Assembly: GCF_000208865.1 (NCBI RefSeq)
Contig: NC_018396.1
Location: 4,520,514 to 4,584,513, forward strand
Direction of reading: 5' to 3'
DNA from: Neospora caninum Liverpool
Taxonomy: Eukaryota; Apicomplexa; Conoidasida; Eucoccidiorida; Sarcocystidae
DNA length: 64,000 bases
Position 1 is the first letter of the stretch. Every line of letters starts with the position of its first letter. The notes beneath the pieces are model-generated. The model saw nothing but the letters and a program-made list of their open reading frames with translations. It made no database searches and was not told the DNA's origin. The translations under genes were made by a program, and so were the position numbers. Of this stretch, positions 1-12,315 are shown in pieces.

Positions 1-669
1 CTTTGTACCTTTATCTTCAATCACATTGACTCCCGTGTCGCGACTGGTCACAACGCCCCTGAAGATGGCGTTCCCCAGGCGCACTTCCCCGACAAGTTGT
101 TTGACTTCATCTTCCTCTCCTGATTGACATTCTCTCTTTTCCTCTCCCGACTTGTCTTCCTCTTCTCTACACGCTTCTTCGACTTTCAGGTCTTCGCCTT
201 CGAGACCCGCCTCCTGCTGGGGCGAAGCGGCGGTTGCTAAAGAGTGCGAATTCCCTCGGGGCACTGCACGCCAGGGAGTCTTCAGAGAGAGACCGTTTCC
301 GCCGCCGCTCTCAACATCTGCGTGATCTCTTGGCAGCTGAGGATTCGAGTCTCCCCGTGATTGGCTAGCCGACGCAGGCTCCTTCTTTGGATGGGGGGAA
401 AGCGGATTTGCACGCTTTCGTTTTTCTTCTGGTTGTGAAAGATCGAGAGTTGACGCGCCACACGCGCCCTCTGCAAGGGATGCAGCTCCCCGGACACGGC
501 GCATCCAGAACCGGTGTCTTCTCGGAGCAAGGAGAGAATGACAGATTTTCGTGGACGTCGCTTTCCAGAAGGCTTCAGAAGAAAGCACAGTCGTTTCCGA
601 GGCGGGCATTAGCACGGAAGGAGCGAAGGAAGGGGACCGCTCTCCTTCCTGGTGCGGTGGTGACGCCAT
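1..669 (-). CDS. 5' end of an unidentified gene, cut by the window edge
   Basis: Reading the minus strand, a frame opens at an ATG at 669 in a strong context (CCACC before ATGG). It runs without a stop to base 1, about 220 residues. An in-frame TGA lies at 748-750, and 669 is the first ATG after it, which fixes the start. The first 140 or so residues are Ser-, Ala- and Arg-rich. A Glu/Lys-rich stretch follows, and then a more ordered segment containing VKQLVGEVRLGNAIFRGVV. The last bases (AAAG then GTACAA, boundary near base 9) could be a splice donor, so exon 1 may end at the window edge. I do not recognise the family. The absence of a signal peptide and the charged low-complexity N-terminus suggest a cytosolic or nuclear protein, which is inference only. 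Confidence 0.6.
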   Translation of the reverse strand, partial: MASPPHQEGERSPSFAPSVLMPASETTVLSSEAFWKATSTKICHSLLAPRRHRFWMRRVRGAASLAEGACGASTLDLSQPEEKRKRANPLSPHPKKEPASASQSRGDSNPQLPRDHADVESGGGNGLSLKTPWRAVPRGNSHSLATAASPQQEAGLEGEDLKVEEACREEEDKSGEEKRECQSGEEDEVKQLVGEVRLGNAIFRGVVTSRDTGVNVIEDKGTK

Positions 670-1186
670 GGTGGCTTGGTTCAAATGGGGAATAAGCGGT
701 CGGCGGGGTGCGTTTTTTAGCCATGAAAACTTTTTCCCGGCAGAAAATCAGCGTCGATCGAGAGTCTCTTGCAGCCGGAAGAAAGGCAAGTTCCGTGCCG
801 GAGAAAGGGTCGAGAAACTGCAACTGGAAACGAAGCGAATTGGACACGACGGGGCCAACCTAAACGGTGACACCGGCGCGGGCCATTTGCCGACTCAGCT
901 TTGGAACAAGCACAGAGGACGTTTAGGACTCAGATGAAGAAAACGGTGTCGGCGGGAGGTGTAACTGCCACAGATCGCAAGGCAACGGACCTGGGATGGG
1001 TAGGGATCCAGTACGATGCCGTCAGCAAAAATGCCCGAAGAGAATTGACCATTTCGCTGTGCCGGTAAGTGGTGAAAAGCCCCGAAACGTTTACCACTTG
1101 ACTGAATCGAGTTTAGAATACATTTACGCATAGATGTCTGGGGTATTGGAAACACGCAGTCCCTCATGGAAATGGATATATATATG

Positions 1187-1221
<35 letters not shown>

Positions 1222-4200
1222 ATATATTTGCATATACAAGAAACATCAGAACGTCAGGTAGACTGTCGTTGTTCCGAGGCGACGACGGCTTGGCTGTGCC
1301 CAAATGGTACGTCACAATCAAAGAGAAAGGGCTCTGCAACTCTGTCGTCCATGGCGTCGGAGAGATATACCGTCGCCCCCGTGGAAATATGGATACTTCC
1401 TCAAAGATATGCACCCGAAATTCCTTGCTGTTGAAGACGAGACAGCAGATTGCCCTTCGTAGACGCAGTCTGTACCCACACACTGCCACCCCTCTGGACT
1501 GGTTAAGACAGCTAAAATTGTTGGATTTCAATATTCTACGACATCAAGGTTATTCCACAACGGTAATGGTCTAGACGTAATACATGGATTACGGTTATCA
1601 CTCGTATTAACAGTTATTTTGTTTCCCTGTTGTGGAGCGCAGGGGACAAGGGTCGGGTGCATCCACGCCGGCGAGGAGCTTGTCAAAATGATGTGGTCCT
1701 GAATCCCTGGGGAAGAAGTGTTGCGACGGCGGGTTTCTGACGCATACTCTCGAGGTATGACATGTTACAGTGCATTCCCATCGTGCTGGAGGATCAAAGA
1801 GCATTTAGGGGACAGACACTTCGTCAGAGGTTAACTTCAAGATCGGTGGCGTCCAGCGTCAATTGCCTCAAACTAACAGATACGAAGCTTCGGCAGAACT
1901 TTTGACTCATGCAGGAGACCGGAAGACAACGTACGTCATCTCTAACGCTGGAAGGTACCGGTCATCCTGATTTCTCTTTTCTCTCATTGTCAGATTGTAT
2001 TGGTGTTTCACTCCCAGAAATCTGCGTTTCATTTCGGAATAATGTCCAGTAGCAATTCCGCTGTCGCTTCTCATTCCATTTATCTACACAAGCGGGGAAA
2101 ATGCTACTGTCCGCTAACCTGGGTTGGAACGAGCTAGACCAGGAGGAACAGATTGCCCGTTTGCTTTAGCACAAATCTGACGCTTCTGTGAGACGGTCTC
2201 TCTCGGATAGCTGCATTGGTACGGAGAGGAAACTGGGATCATATGCAGGTTTGGGTTTTCTGCCATCTCAGCTCAGAACGCGCAAAACGCCGGCGAAAAG
2301 GGTGGGACGCGACTGTCACTCAAGCCCCGAAACAAAAGAAGCTTTTCGTAGACTGGTTGCGTTTCAGCCGGGGGACTTTTAATCTAGTGAGAAACACTCA
2401 GAGTTAATTTTTCGAGTACTCCGCGAAGCGCCCTACCTGGTGGCGCACATGCAGACTGGAAACATGGTGTGCGTCTTGTGAACGGCTTTATTTCGTTCAG
2501 ATCTTGAAGATCGCCCAAGACGTGCCAGCATCTACACATATGCATGTTCTTCAAGCATGCAATCGCATTTTCCCTCCATTTTGTGTCAGTGGAGCTGTGT
2601 CAGGAGGTCGCACGGTTTGAAACATTCGCGCGCATTCATCCCTCTCCCCAGTTGCGCCTGTCTGAGCAGCAGAGAGATCCATCGTTCGGTTGCCTTTTAT
2701 TCACGGCTTTCCGTTTCACAGGAAGCAACGCGACACAGCAGGGGCATATCCCAACGACAGACCAAGCGGCCACAGGTACAAAGTCGCGCAGAAAGGCGCG
2801 ACTTGCCTTGATTGTGTACCTCCGAGAAGCGCGTCGGAAAAAACGTTTCCTGGCGACCTCCCTCACTGGTAGTTTAGTGCAAGTGCAGCAACGGCCTGAT
2901 AACAGCGATGTCTTTCGCTGACGGTTTTCCTCCTGTCTCCGTCATCGAAATAACATCTACAGCCGAGCAGCATTAGCGGCCGCCTTCGGCAGGCTGTAAA
3001 TGGACGAGTCGCGAGGATACACGTGGAAGCGTTGCGACAGCCATGAAACGCGTTTAGCTGAGAATCGTAACTCTCTCTTAACAGAGCTTGGCAGGGAATT
3101 CAGCTAGGCTTCTCTGGAGGTAAAGAATCCTCAATGACTTGTGTGCCGTTCCCCTTGCCATGCATGATTACACCTCGCAACAGATCGGCATGCTCAGAAA
3201 GACATGCACTCCCGTTTCCCTTGAGCTCAGCGACGGCACAAAAAAGGCTTCCTTGAAAAAACAGAGAGAAATAAATTGCGAGGAGAGGGATACGGACTCT
3301 GCAAGACACGAGACCCTTCTGAACTGGACCAAACTCATAACGAGCCGAAACAAAAACTCAGATGAAAAAGCAAGAAACCATTCACAAGACCCTTTAGAGC
3401 GTTCCGCTACCGTGCGATCGTGCATTGCGGGCGATGTGTGTTCGATTTCGCGTTTCCTCACTTTCATGCATCACGCATATCGGAACCTGGCGACTGCCCT
3501 GAGTGTTCTGCCACGCTCTCGTTCCCGAGTTTCTAGAAAAATCGGTGTCTCCGTGACGAAGTGCGTCACAACTCCCGTTTCCATGCGTTAGGCAACAACA
3601 CAGGGTTCATTTGAACTCTTGCACTTGAGATTCCAAGTTTCTTGAAATCACCTTGCCTCGGGGGGTATAGTATACGCGGCGACTATTGATTTCCGTGGTT
3701 TTCCTGCCGATTTCCAGGTCCACATTCTCTCGTCCTGTTTCATGCTTTCAAAAAACTCAGGAGAAAAGAAATGCGCCTGGCGCAGGCATGAACAAACGCG
3801 CCTCCAGTTACTTGATGTGCCCAGTGAAGTGCCTGTATACAACTCCTCTAGAATGCAGGGTGCGAGACGAAAGTGCCTGAGTCGATGTGCTTCCTTCATT
3901 CAGATCAGAAAGCGAATCTTCTCGAGTTGGCTTTCGCTCAATTCTCATCTGCTCTCACAGCCCACACTCTTTCTACGCCGTCAATGGCTCCACGCGACCA
4001 TCCCTATTTCGCCATTATTGCTTTTTCATGATGAATGGAGTTTGATGGGGCGAAGCAATTGCTTTCGTAATCGAAAAGAGGGGAAGGGGGACAGGGACAC
4101 AGTGCATATAGGGGAATGCCCCGGAGAGAGAAAAAAGCTAAGTAAGCCATAACGTGAGGGAGGAACGCGCAAAGTTTGTCACGCGCAACAAGAAAACAGT

Positions 4201-5050
4201 GGAATGGCCACAGACAAGTTACACCGTAGGAAGGACAGAGAGGAGACGAGCTTCTCCGCATCGAGAATCCTTTCACCTCATCCATCCTGTTCTAGCGTGA
4301 ACGGAGAGAACCCGCTGGAGGGACACGCACGACCCTATGCATAAATCTGTGCACACTCCAGAGAGTCGAATCTGTATGTGTCACATATCAGCCTAGAAGA
4401 AGCATGGCTATGCATAGATAGATAGACACAGCGGATACATGCACATGCATGCAAGAACGACCGTGGGCACGCACCTCGACTCCCTTGGGCGACAAAAGGA
4501 AAGCCCTGCACAGGAAACTGTCGGAAAGGATCCTTGTCAGCGGTCCCCGCTTTCTTTGGTCGCCGGGCTCAAAAACTGTTCTTTGTCTAAGTGTCCCCTC
4601 TACCTCAGGTTCAACGTTTTCCTTTTCTCTGAAAAACTTGCCATCATTGACGTCTCTCCTCGCCCCAAACCGACTCTGTTTCCCGCCGTCTTTTTCTGCG
4701 TTGGAGTTAACCACGTTACACAGTCCCGGGTACGTATCTATATACAAATCGGTCTTCAGAGTGGGGCATTTCGAGCATTTACACTTAGACGCACGCTTCC
4801 ATACGCAACCATAGACATGACATACTGGATCTAGCTTTGTGTTGTCAACTCTCTCCCCTAGACACAAGGACAGCGCTCTCCTGCCGCGCAGCCTCGAAGC
4901 CTGAGAGCCCCAGACCCGACGCGGCGAGAGGCACCCGGGACACCAGAAAGAAACCAAGAATGAGAAGAGTGAGGACGTGACCGCCACACAATGTGTCTCT
5001 TGTCGGCAGCGGTCGAGTGCGCTTCTCTTCGCAGGCGCGCCGAAAAAGCC
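670..5050. other. Long non-coding interval between two minus-strand genes
   Basis: This stretch holds the presumed promoter and 5' UTR of the gene at 1-669 (first few hundred bases) and the presumed 3' UTR of eIF2-beta (roughly 4.0-5.05 kb). In between are a TA microsatellite at about 1180-1220 and one copy of a dispersed repeat at about 1475-1572. Several open frames of 60-200 codons occur, but none has splice sites, an ATG in context or a recognisable motif. I see no gene here. Confidence 0.5.
1475..1572. repeat. Dispersed repeat, copy 1
   Basis: CCTCTGGACTGGTTAAGACA, GCTAAAATTGTTGGATTTC and AAGGTTATTCCACAACGG match the second half of the copy at 38.33-38.49 kb, in the same orientation. 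Confidence 0.7.
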
Positions 5051-6698
5051 TTATCCCAACTTGGCCTTTCTTCGCTCGCCCTTGCCGACGGCATGGAAAC
5101 CACTCTTGATAGTCGTCACGGATCTGTTCGCTCCACAGGCCACACAGCTTTGCTGCCACAGACGGGTTCTGCTGTCCCTTTGCATCGTGGTGTTTGGGCT
5201 CTTGCACATTTGGCACGTGACGTATTCGGCTGTAAAAACCAAAGACAAAAGAAGGGGAAGCACTGATCCCATTAGCCTCTCGCTGTTCTTCCCTCTCTTC
5301 AGAAACTCGAACCCCCGTTCAAAAACGTAGACCCCTGCGTTTCCTCGGGGTGTCTCCCCTCCACTGGTGTCAGACTTCTATACGGCCCGTTCAACCGTCC
5401 TCTTGCCGCCGGGAGAGGAGGCAGGAAAATCCGACGGCAAATCATACGCAGAGAAATCATACTCAAAGACCCAAATCTGGATCCGCGTGAAAACTCCGCC
5501 TCTCTCTTTACACGAGGAAACACACAGAAGAAACGGCGATGTGAATGCATGTGCATGCACCCGCCTAGATATCAATAAAGAGGGCCTCACTGCAGAGGAG
5601 ACTCCATTGTGCCCGGAAACAACCGTAGAAAAACTCAGAATCGGGAAAAGGGTACGGTCGTCTGTCTTTCAGAGGTCTGCTTACTGATGTATTTCCTGAG
5701 GAGAGCCTCAATGTGCTTCGGCCCGTACTTTCCCTTCAACACGAGCTGGCCGTCTCCGGCAATGGAACCTTCTGTGCCGAGCTCCGCCAAGACGAACTGA
5801 TGCACGTGGTCAGGCTGACGGTTCATGATGTTGCAGATGTCCTTGAAGTTGATCCACGCAACCTAAAGGAAGATCCCGAAAAGACATGCATTCAAAGTTC
5901 AGTGCCGGAGAAGACGGGCAGAAGCACCGACGGCGCAGAGAGGCGAGAGACACCCCAAACCGGGAGACACATACGAAAGCGGAGAAAGACAACAAAGGGA
6001 AGAAAGAAGAGGGGCGAAAGGGAACAGAGAGAAAGGAGTCGCTACGCGGCACAGCGATAGAAACAGACACTTTCGAACGCAACGCCCTGCAAGACCCCTC
6101 TCCAGTTCTTCTCTCAGAAACACTGAGAGGAACATCCCCCAAACGTTCCGTCTTATTTTTCCCGGAATCGTCCTTCGCTCTCTCTCTCTCTCTGCCGATT
6201 TCCTCTCTACCTCTTGTCGACGCACTGAGCGCGAGCTGTGTTCTCTCTCGCCTCGTTCTTTCCTTTCGCTTTCTGAGTTTCTCCCATCATTTGCTCTGCC
6301 GTTCCGGCCACCCGAAAAAGAGTCCTCTCACCTTCTTGGAACCGACGCGGACGACTTGTGGCGGCTTGATGGTGTAACGCTTCGCTCCAGAGAGATCAGG
6401 GTTGTGTTTCTCAATCAAAGTTTGGATGCGTTGAAGCATCTGAAAACAAAAACGGATAGTGAAATCCACTTTCAGCTGGAGACAACAACCAGAAGGCCTG
6501 TCTCCATCCAACTCCCCGCCTCAAAACGCGTTCACAGCTTCGCCTACTCCCAGAAACCCAGAAACAGTCCCGGATACACATCCATACTTAGGTACGCTAA
6601 GATGTACATGCACACATCCACATGAAGAAATACTCATGTGTATAGGTACAGAGGTAGACTGCGACAGGAGTGTACAGATAGATAGATGCACATATCCA

Positions 6699-6729
<31 letters not shown>

Positions 6730-8481
6730 TCATTTATATATGTACTCTGTCGACAACGTGTCAGACTTAGACCCGAATAGACATCTACATATACGTGTTT
6801 GTGGGAGTAGATTCCCACACTTGCAACAAATCTGTAGGAGACGACAAGAAAGCATTTATTTGCATATCTAAATGTGTGATGAAGAAGGAAGGTCAGAAGC
6901 AAATGTAAAAGAAAATGGCAGTGCCAGGAAACGAGGCCTGAAGGGGTGCTTGTTTTCGGTGTCTTCTGACCTCTTGGTAGGTGTACTCCTTTCCGCGCTT
7001 GAACACTTCTCCAGTCCCATCGATAATCGTCGCCTCCTCTTCAGCTGAAAAAGGGCAAGGAAATGCATAAAACGCGAAACGCATGTAGGCACAAAAAAAA
7101 AGATTTCCAGCGAGAGACAAAAATCACGGCGGCTGCTGCGCGCATGCAGAGAGTCAGAGAGACATAACAACCCCATCGAAACAAAGCAACTTCAAGGGTA
7201 AAACACACATAAATGTATGAATAAACAAATAATATATATGCATATGTATATACGACTATGTACGTGTTTTTGATTCACGTCCTTCATATGTACAGCACGC
7301 TCAGTAGTTACATATTTGTGGGCTTGTATGTGCGCTCATGAACAGTTACACATGGCCTTTTTTGTGAGCCGAAACGGTTACACACGAAACGATGGAGACG
7401 AGTGCACGGAGAGGAAAGAAATGGAAGAAAGTTGCTCGGACGTCAGATTCCGACATTGAAGCAACAAATGAAGAGCAGGAGCTAGGCACGCAACAGAGAC
7501 AGGTGCGAAAAGTCGTGATTGTCGCCAGGAGAGAAGAAGAGATTTCCACGACGTACCTTGTTCGGTCTCCTTCTTCTCCTTCTTCTTTCTGCGACGACGC
7601 TCACCGAAGTCGAACTGCTGGGGAGCCTGAAAAAAGGTAAGACAGAGAAGGCAAGAAAAGTGAGGAGAAAGGAACAGAGTTGCTCGGAGTTTGGACAAGC
7701 CTGGGCAAGGGGAAAAGGGAAGAAGGAGGAAGTGAAAGGCGGGGAAGACAGGCAAAGGAAACAGCCCCAATGCGTGTGTGGATGAAAAAGTGAGCTGTGA
7801 AAGAAGGAGAAGCGCGAAAGGCGCAGAGAGACTCACACAGAACTGATCAGACGTAAGACACGTCGGGCGAGGAGAGCAACGAAAAAAGACCGGGAAGGCC
7901 GAAACTGAACACGTCGACTCGCGGGCAAAAAGGGATAGAAAAGGGACGCGAAAGAAGAGGGCGCAGAGAAGAAAAGAAAAGAGACGGGAAGAAAAGAGTA
8001 GAAGTCGAGAGACAGAGAGATATAACGAAAGACGGGAATCGATACAAGAGGCGCAGAGAAGGGCACTCAGAGAGACTGCGGAAGAGATAAGACAGGAAAT
8101 CGCCTTCCACACTTTTTCTACTGAATTTTGCTCAAGTGCATTGCCTTCTTTAGCAACCTTGGCTCAATCTCCGCGGGTGACCAAAAAAGATTGAAAGAAC
8201 GTTCTCGGTTAGAACCGGGAGTTAAAGCATTGCACACACACGCATGTGACTGGAGGTGTACATCCACCCCGTTCGGTGCTCCACTCCGGTAGGCTCCCTT
8301 CTTAGCTCCTTCTTGCCTTTCCCTTCTTTTCGGCCTGACACCCCTCTGGATCTCCGCCTTATCACAGATGTTAAAGAACACCAACACCAAAGGTGAAAGC
8401 ACGCACACACACACACACACACGTGCTCACATATCCACGTCTACATATATATATATATAGTAGGTATATATACGTGGATGC

Positions 8482-8536
<55 letters not shown>

Positions 8537-8825
8537 AGATACATCTACTGTATATACGTAGAGAGCAATAGCTGGTTGTGTATCCCAGTTTTACATTTTC
8601 AGGTTTTCTTCCTCGTACAGGCCTTGTGTGCTTCTGATCTGAACGTTTTGCACATCGTTCCGTCGGGCTGTCTTCTCAGAAGATGCTGGAAGAAAAGAGC
8701 GAGAAAAGCATGCAGATTCTTTCGACTGCTTTTACCTCTTCTTCAGCTTCGGCCTGTTGCGGTTCGGCCGCCTCAGCCTGCGCCTCGGGGGCGGAGGCTT
8801 CTTCTCGTTTCTCTATCTCTGCCAT
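5051..8825 (-). CDS. EIF2S2: Translation initiation factor eIF2, beta subunit (6 exons)
   Basis: eIF2-beta is part of the GTP-binding trimer that carries initiator Met-tRNA to the 40S subunit, and it contacts eIF5 and eIF2B. Exons on the minus strand are 8825-8736, 7626-7557, 7044-6971, 6439-6332, 5862-5685 and 5229-5051. Joined, they give exactly 232 codons plus TAA with every phase matching. Exon 1 is acidic/Ala-rich and exon 2 carries one Lys/Arg-rich block (RRRRKKKEKKE), the remnant of the K-boxes. Exons 4-5 give the core fold, including NPDLSGAKRYTIKPPQVVR, MNRQPDHVHQF and KYGPKHIEALLRKYI. Exon 6 gives the C-terminal zinc ribbon (CQMC, then CVAC). At 232 residues it is shorter than the roughly 330-residue animal protein because the N-terminal tail is short. 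The start at 8825 begins MAEIEKREE. The third intron uses a GTCAGA donor. Confidence 0.95.
8396..8536. repeat. Compound microsatellite (CA)n-(TA)n-(GA)n
   Basis: A CA run (about 8402-8421), several TA runs (to about 8505) and a GA run (about 8506-8533) follow each other inside intron 1 of the eIF2-beta gene. Such runs are common in Toxoplasma introns. Confidence 0.85.
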
Positions 8826-9716
8826 GTTGCGAAAAATTCTGGAGTCGGATGGAGACGAGGAAAGCAGGAGACGAAGAGGAAAGAGAAGACAAGGATCTTC
8901 CAGGAATTCCTCACGGCAGAAATTCAGTTGCAGGTACGCCGAATCCCAGCCGGTGACCAAAGGTCTACACAAGGAGCTCAAAGACACACGAGAGGAAAGG
9001 AAAAAGGACGGACCAAAGAGAGGTGGAGAGACAAGCAGAAAGCGGGACGGAAATGGCAAACAGAAAGGGAGAAAGGCAGGCGAGGTGTCTGTACCGCTCA
9101 GCTCGCGCGAAGAAGAAGCGTTTTCTTGTGGGGTGATTTGCACGCCAGAGGCAGTTTCTGGCCTTTTGACTTGCTGCATGCGCAAAGGTCGCCAGAAAAT
9201 GGCGAGACGGCTTATACACGGGAGTTTTCGCGTACTCGGTCACGCCTCGCCAGCGTTCTGAGTTTTTTCTGGAACGTTCTGTGCAAGCGTTTTCCGGGAA
9301 AAAAGGAAACTCAGCTGTACCCGGTAAGCTTCCCCTCGTGCATCTCCTCACTGTTGTAAAGAACTCATTCTCTGCCTTTCTCTGTGTCGGTTCTTGTCTG
9401 CTGTCTCTGCTCCAACTTAGCTGTTTTCGCCGCAGCGCCTGCATGTGCATCTGAGAGGCTTATCCCGATTCAACACAACAGATGCTTCCGCCTTCTTGTT
9501 CCCTGTGGCGGTTGCTTGGAAGGTTTCTGGACAAACTAGTTTTAAATTTTTCGTATGTTCTCTTTGGATCGAGTCGCATGTGACGCGCTCCTCTCGGCAG
9601 GCACAGACTGCTTGTCGCAGCGACGGTGAAGACATCCTTGTTGCGCTTCTTTCCGGTGTCTGTCGAGCCACGGGGTCGTCCATCATCTGAGTGAATCTTC
9701 TCTGTTTCCTGGCAAC
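8826..9716. promoter_or_regulatory. Bidirectional promoter region of eIF2-beta and the PHD gene
   Basis: About 890 bases separate the ATG of eIF2-beta (minus) and the ATG of the PHD protein (plus), so both promoters and 5' UTRs must lie here. GAGACG, the core of the known Toxoplasma promoter word WGAGACG, occurs near 8852, 8866 and 9209. No TATA box is evident, as is usual in this group. The initiation points cannot be placed from sequence. Confidence 0.45.
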
Positions 9717-10511
9717 ATGGAATCTCACAAGAGCTGTCCGTACACTGGACTCCCAGTGTGTACGTGTCCTGAGGGCCGAGATTCCCCTCGGCTGGTTCCC
9801 TCTCTTGGACATACGACTCGTTTCTCGTGGTCCGTCTCCTCTCCTGCTCCGCAGCCTTCTTCTCTTACTCCCCTTTCTTCTTCTCTTTCTTCTTCTCTTT
9901 CGTCTTCTCTTTCTTCTTCGCGTTCTTCCTCTCGTTCCTCGTCTCTCTCTTCTTCGCCGTGTTCGTCTGTCTCTGCTTCTCCGGCCTGTTCGCCGTCCTC
10001 TTCTTTTTCTTCCCTGACTTTTTCGCCACTTCTGTCTTCGTCTTTTTCTTCGTGCTCGTTGTCGGGGGATGCGCTCCGGGGAGGCTTCGCATCGTCGGAG
10101 AGGGAGAAACTCCCTGGAGAGGCGGAGAGCCCGGCTACCCCCTTCCTGGGGGCGGGAAATTTTGATCTCGCTTCGATTGGGGAAATCGTGGCAATCCAGA
10201 GAAAGCAAATTCTCAAAAATATCCGCAAACGCGTCGCCCAGACCGAGTACTGCATGTACTGCGAAAGAAACTGTAAGTGAACAAGGGTTTTCTGCATAGC
10301 GACGCCTGTCGGAGAGACAAACGAGAGCTTGTCTTTTGTATCCTTTTTCCTCGAGTGTTTGCCTTCTGTTCCGAACGCGCAGCCTTTGCTGCGAAGCACG
10401 CCTTTGATCATATCCAGCAAACGTCCAAGATCTTTTCCGTCGAATCAATGCTTTCAAAGCGGTATCCAAATATATATCCACGTGTATGGATATATGTTTT
10501 CATACAACATA

Positions 10512-10550
<39 letters not shown>

Positions 10551-12280
10551 ATATGCTTATATGAATGTTTCTCTGTGCCTAAATATGTCAATGGATATGT
10601 GTGCTTGTACCAAAATATCGATGGACAAATATATCTACGTGGATGCATAGAGGCACATCTGTGTACATTGGGGTGTAGTCATCGATTGAATGCCGGTTGC
10701 TCCTTTTGAACGGTACTCTCCTTTTTGTCGTTCTCTCTGCGGCCTAACGTCTTTGCTTTGGATTCTCGTTTGCGCCAGTTTCTCACCTCCTCCTCACTCC
10801 ATCTCCTCCCTTATCCTTCTTCAAGAGAAGAATACTTCGATCTTCGTTATCTCTCCACGTTTTTTTTCTGTCTCTTTTAGGTGTCGAACCCAACAGCTCT
10901 TCCCCCTTCTGCGTGCACTGCCAAGCCTCCAGTCGCAGCAACGGCAGCCCCTGTGCACCGGCCCAGACTGGAAGTTCTTCGGCTTCGTCAGGTTCTTCGT
11001 CTTCCGCTTCTTCCTCTTCTTCCGCTTCTTCCTCTTCTTCGTCTTCTTCCGCTTCTTCCTCTTCTTCCTCTTCTTCTTCCCCTTCGTCTTCTTGTTCTGG
11101 TTGGACGCTCCTGGCAGATGGACACGACCCCAACGTTGTTCCTTTTGTTCCTTGTTTTTCAAAGGCTCGTGGAGATCTTGGTTTGTCGTCTTTTCTCTCC
11201 GTGGGAGACAAGGACGGGTGCGCGTCCGTGGAAGATTTGAAGGCCCGCGGAAAAGTTTTCGCGACCGCCTGCGGAGTGGAGGCGGTCCTCGCTGGCGACG
11301 AACGTGAAGACTCTGACGAACGATTCGAGCTTTGGTGCCGTCAAAAAACGTGCAGAAAAGAGTCGGGAGACCTCAAGGACATGCTCGTGTGCTTTAGATG
11401 CAGGCAGTCCCACCATGCAAGGTACATGCAAAAGGAAACCGTCTTGCCCATCGTCGAAATCTCCTTTCACTCTTCCATCCATATCTGTCTATCCATTTTT
11501 ATACATATGTAGATATATATATATATGTACATATGTACTGGTGTACGCTTGTATACAGGGATACGAAGCCCAAATCCTTTTGTGCACAAGACGCAGGCAC
11601 AGTCGTTGAAAATATAATTATGTCAGTGCACTACCGATTAAGGCGTGTAGCATTTCCTATGCTCCAGTAATCACAGCTGCCGTGCATAAGGCAGTTTAGG
11701 GTCGTGTCCGCTGTTTCATCAGAGATAACTCTATATTTCGCATTGTGTTTACGTCTGCCTAGAACAAAACAGGTTCGTGTCGCTCTGCGTGTTGTCTCGA
11801 TTTTTTTCGCGCTGCCTGGTGTCGCTTTGTTCAGCTGCTGCGATCCGCCGTTGAACTACGAGATGGTAACACGGTATCCGTGGCACTGTGCTGATTGCAA
11901 GGTGAGATCTGCTCGAGCGTGTGCGGGGAACTCGGCATGAGAACGCCTTCTCACGTCTCCACTTGTGGTTTTCCAGGTCGGTTTCGTGCATGCACACGTT
12001 CCCAATTACTCAACGGCTGCCTTCTGGGTTTTACGCAACTTCACGCCGCTCTCAAATGCCTCTAAAAACGTCACCCTAGACACACACAAATGGTGGTTTC
12101 TCAAAATATACGCTGGACACCACTATATCTTCATGATGGTCATGAAAAATCACAATAGAACTTGGATCCGGCAAGCAAGGACATTCAAGATCTAAACCAG
12201 TAGTCCAACTCGTAGTATATATTCCCCAGAAAAAGCTACTACTACTACTAAACTTCTACACGGGTATATATATCAATACA

Positions 12281-12315
<35 letters not shown>

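Noticed and set aside
4388..4987. 199-codon minus-strand frame downstream of eIF2-beta
   Set aside because: It begins at a GTG, has no motif, and lies where the eIF2-beta 3' UTR should be.
7378..8112. 244-codon minus-strand hydrophobic frame
   Set aside because: It is intron sequence running into eIF2-beta exon 2; only the last part (7626-7557) is coding.
9725..10420. 231-codon minus-strand Glu-rich frame, and the similar frame at 10783-11211
   Set aside because: These are mirrors of the poly-Ser tracts of the PHD gene (TCTTC runs read as GAAGA).
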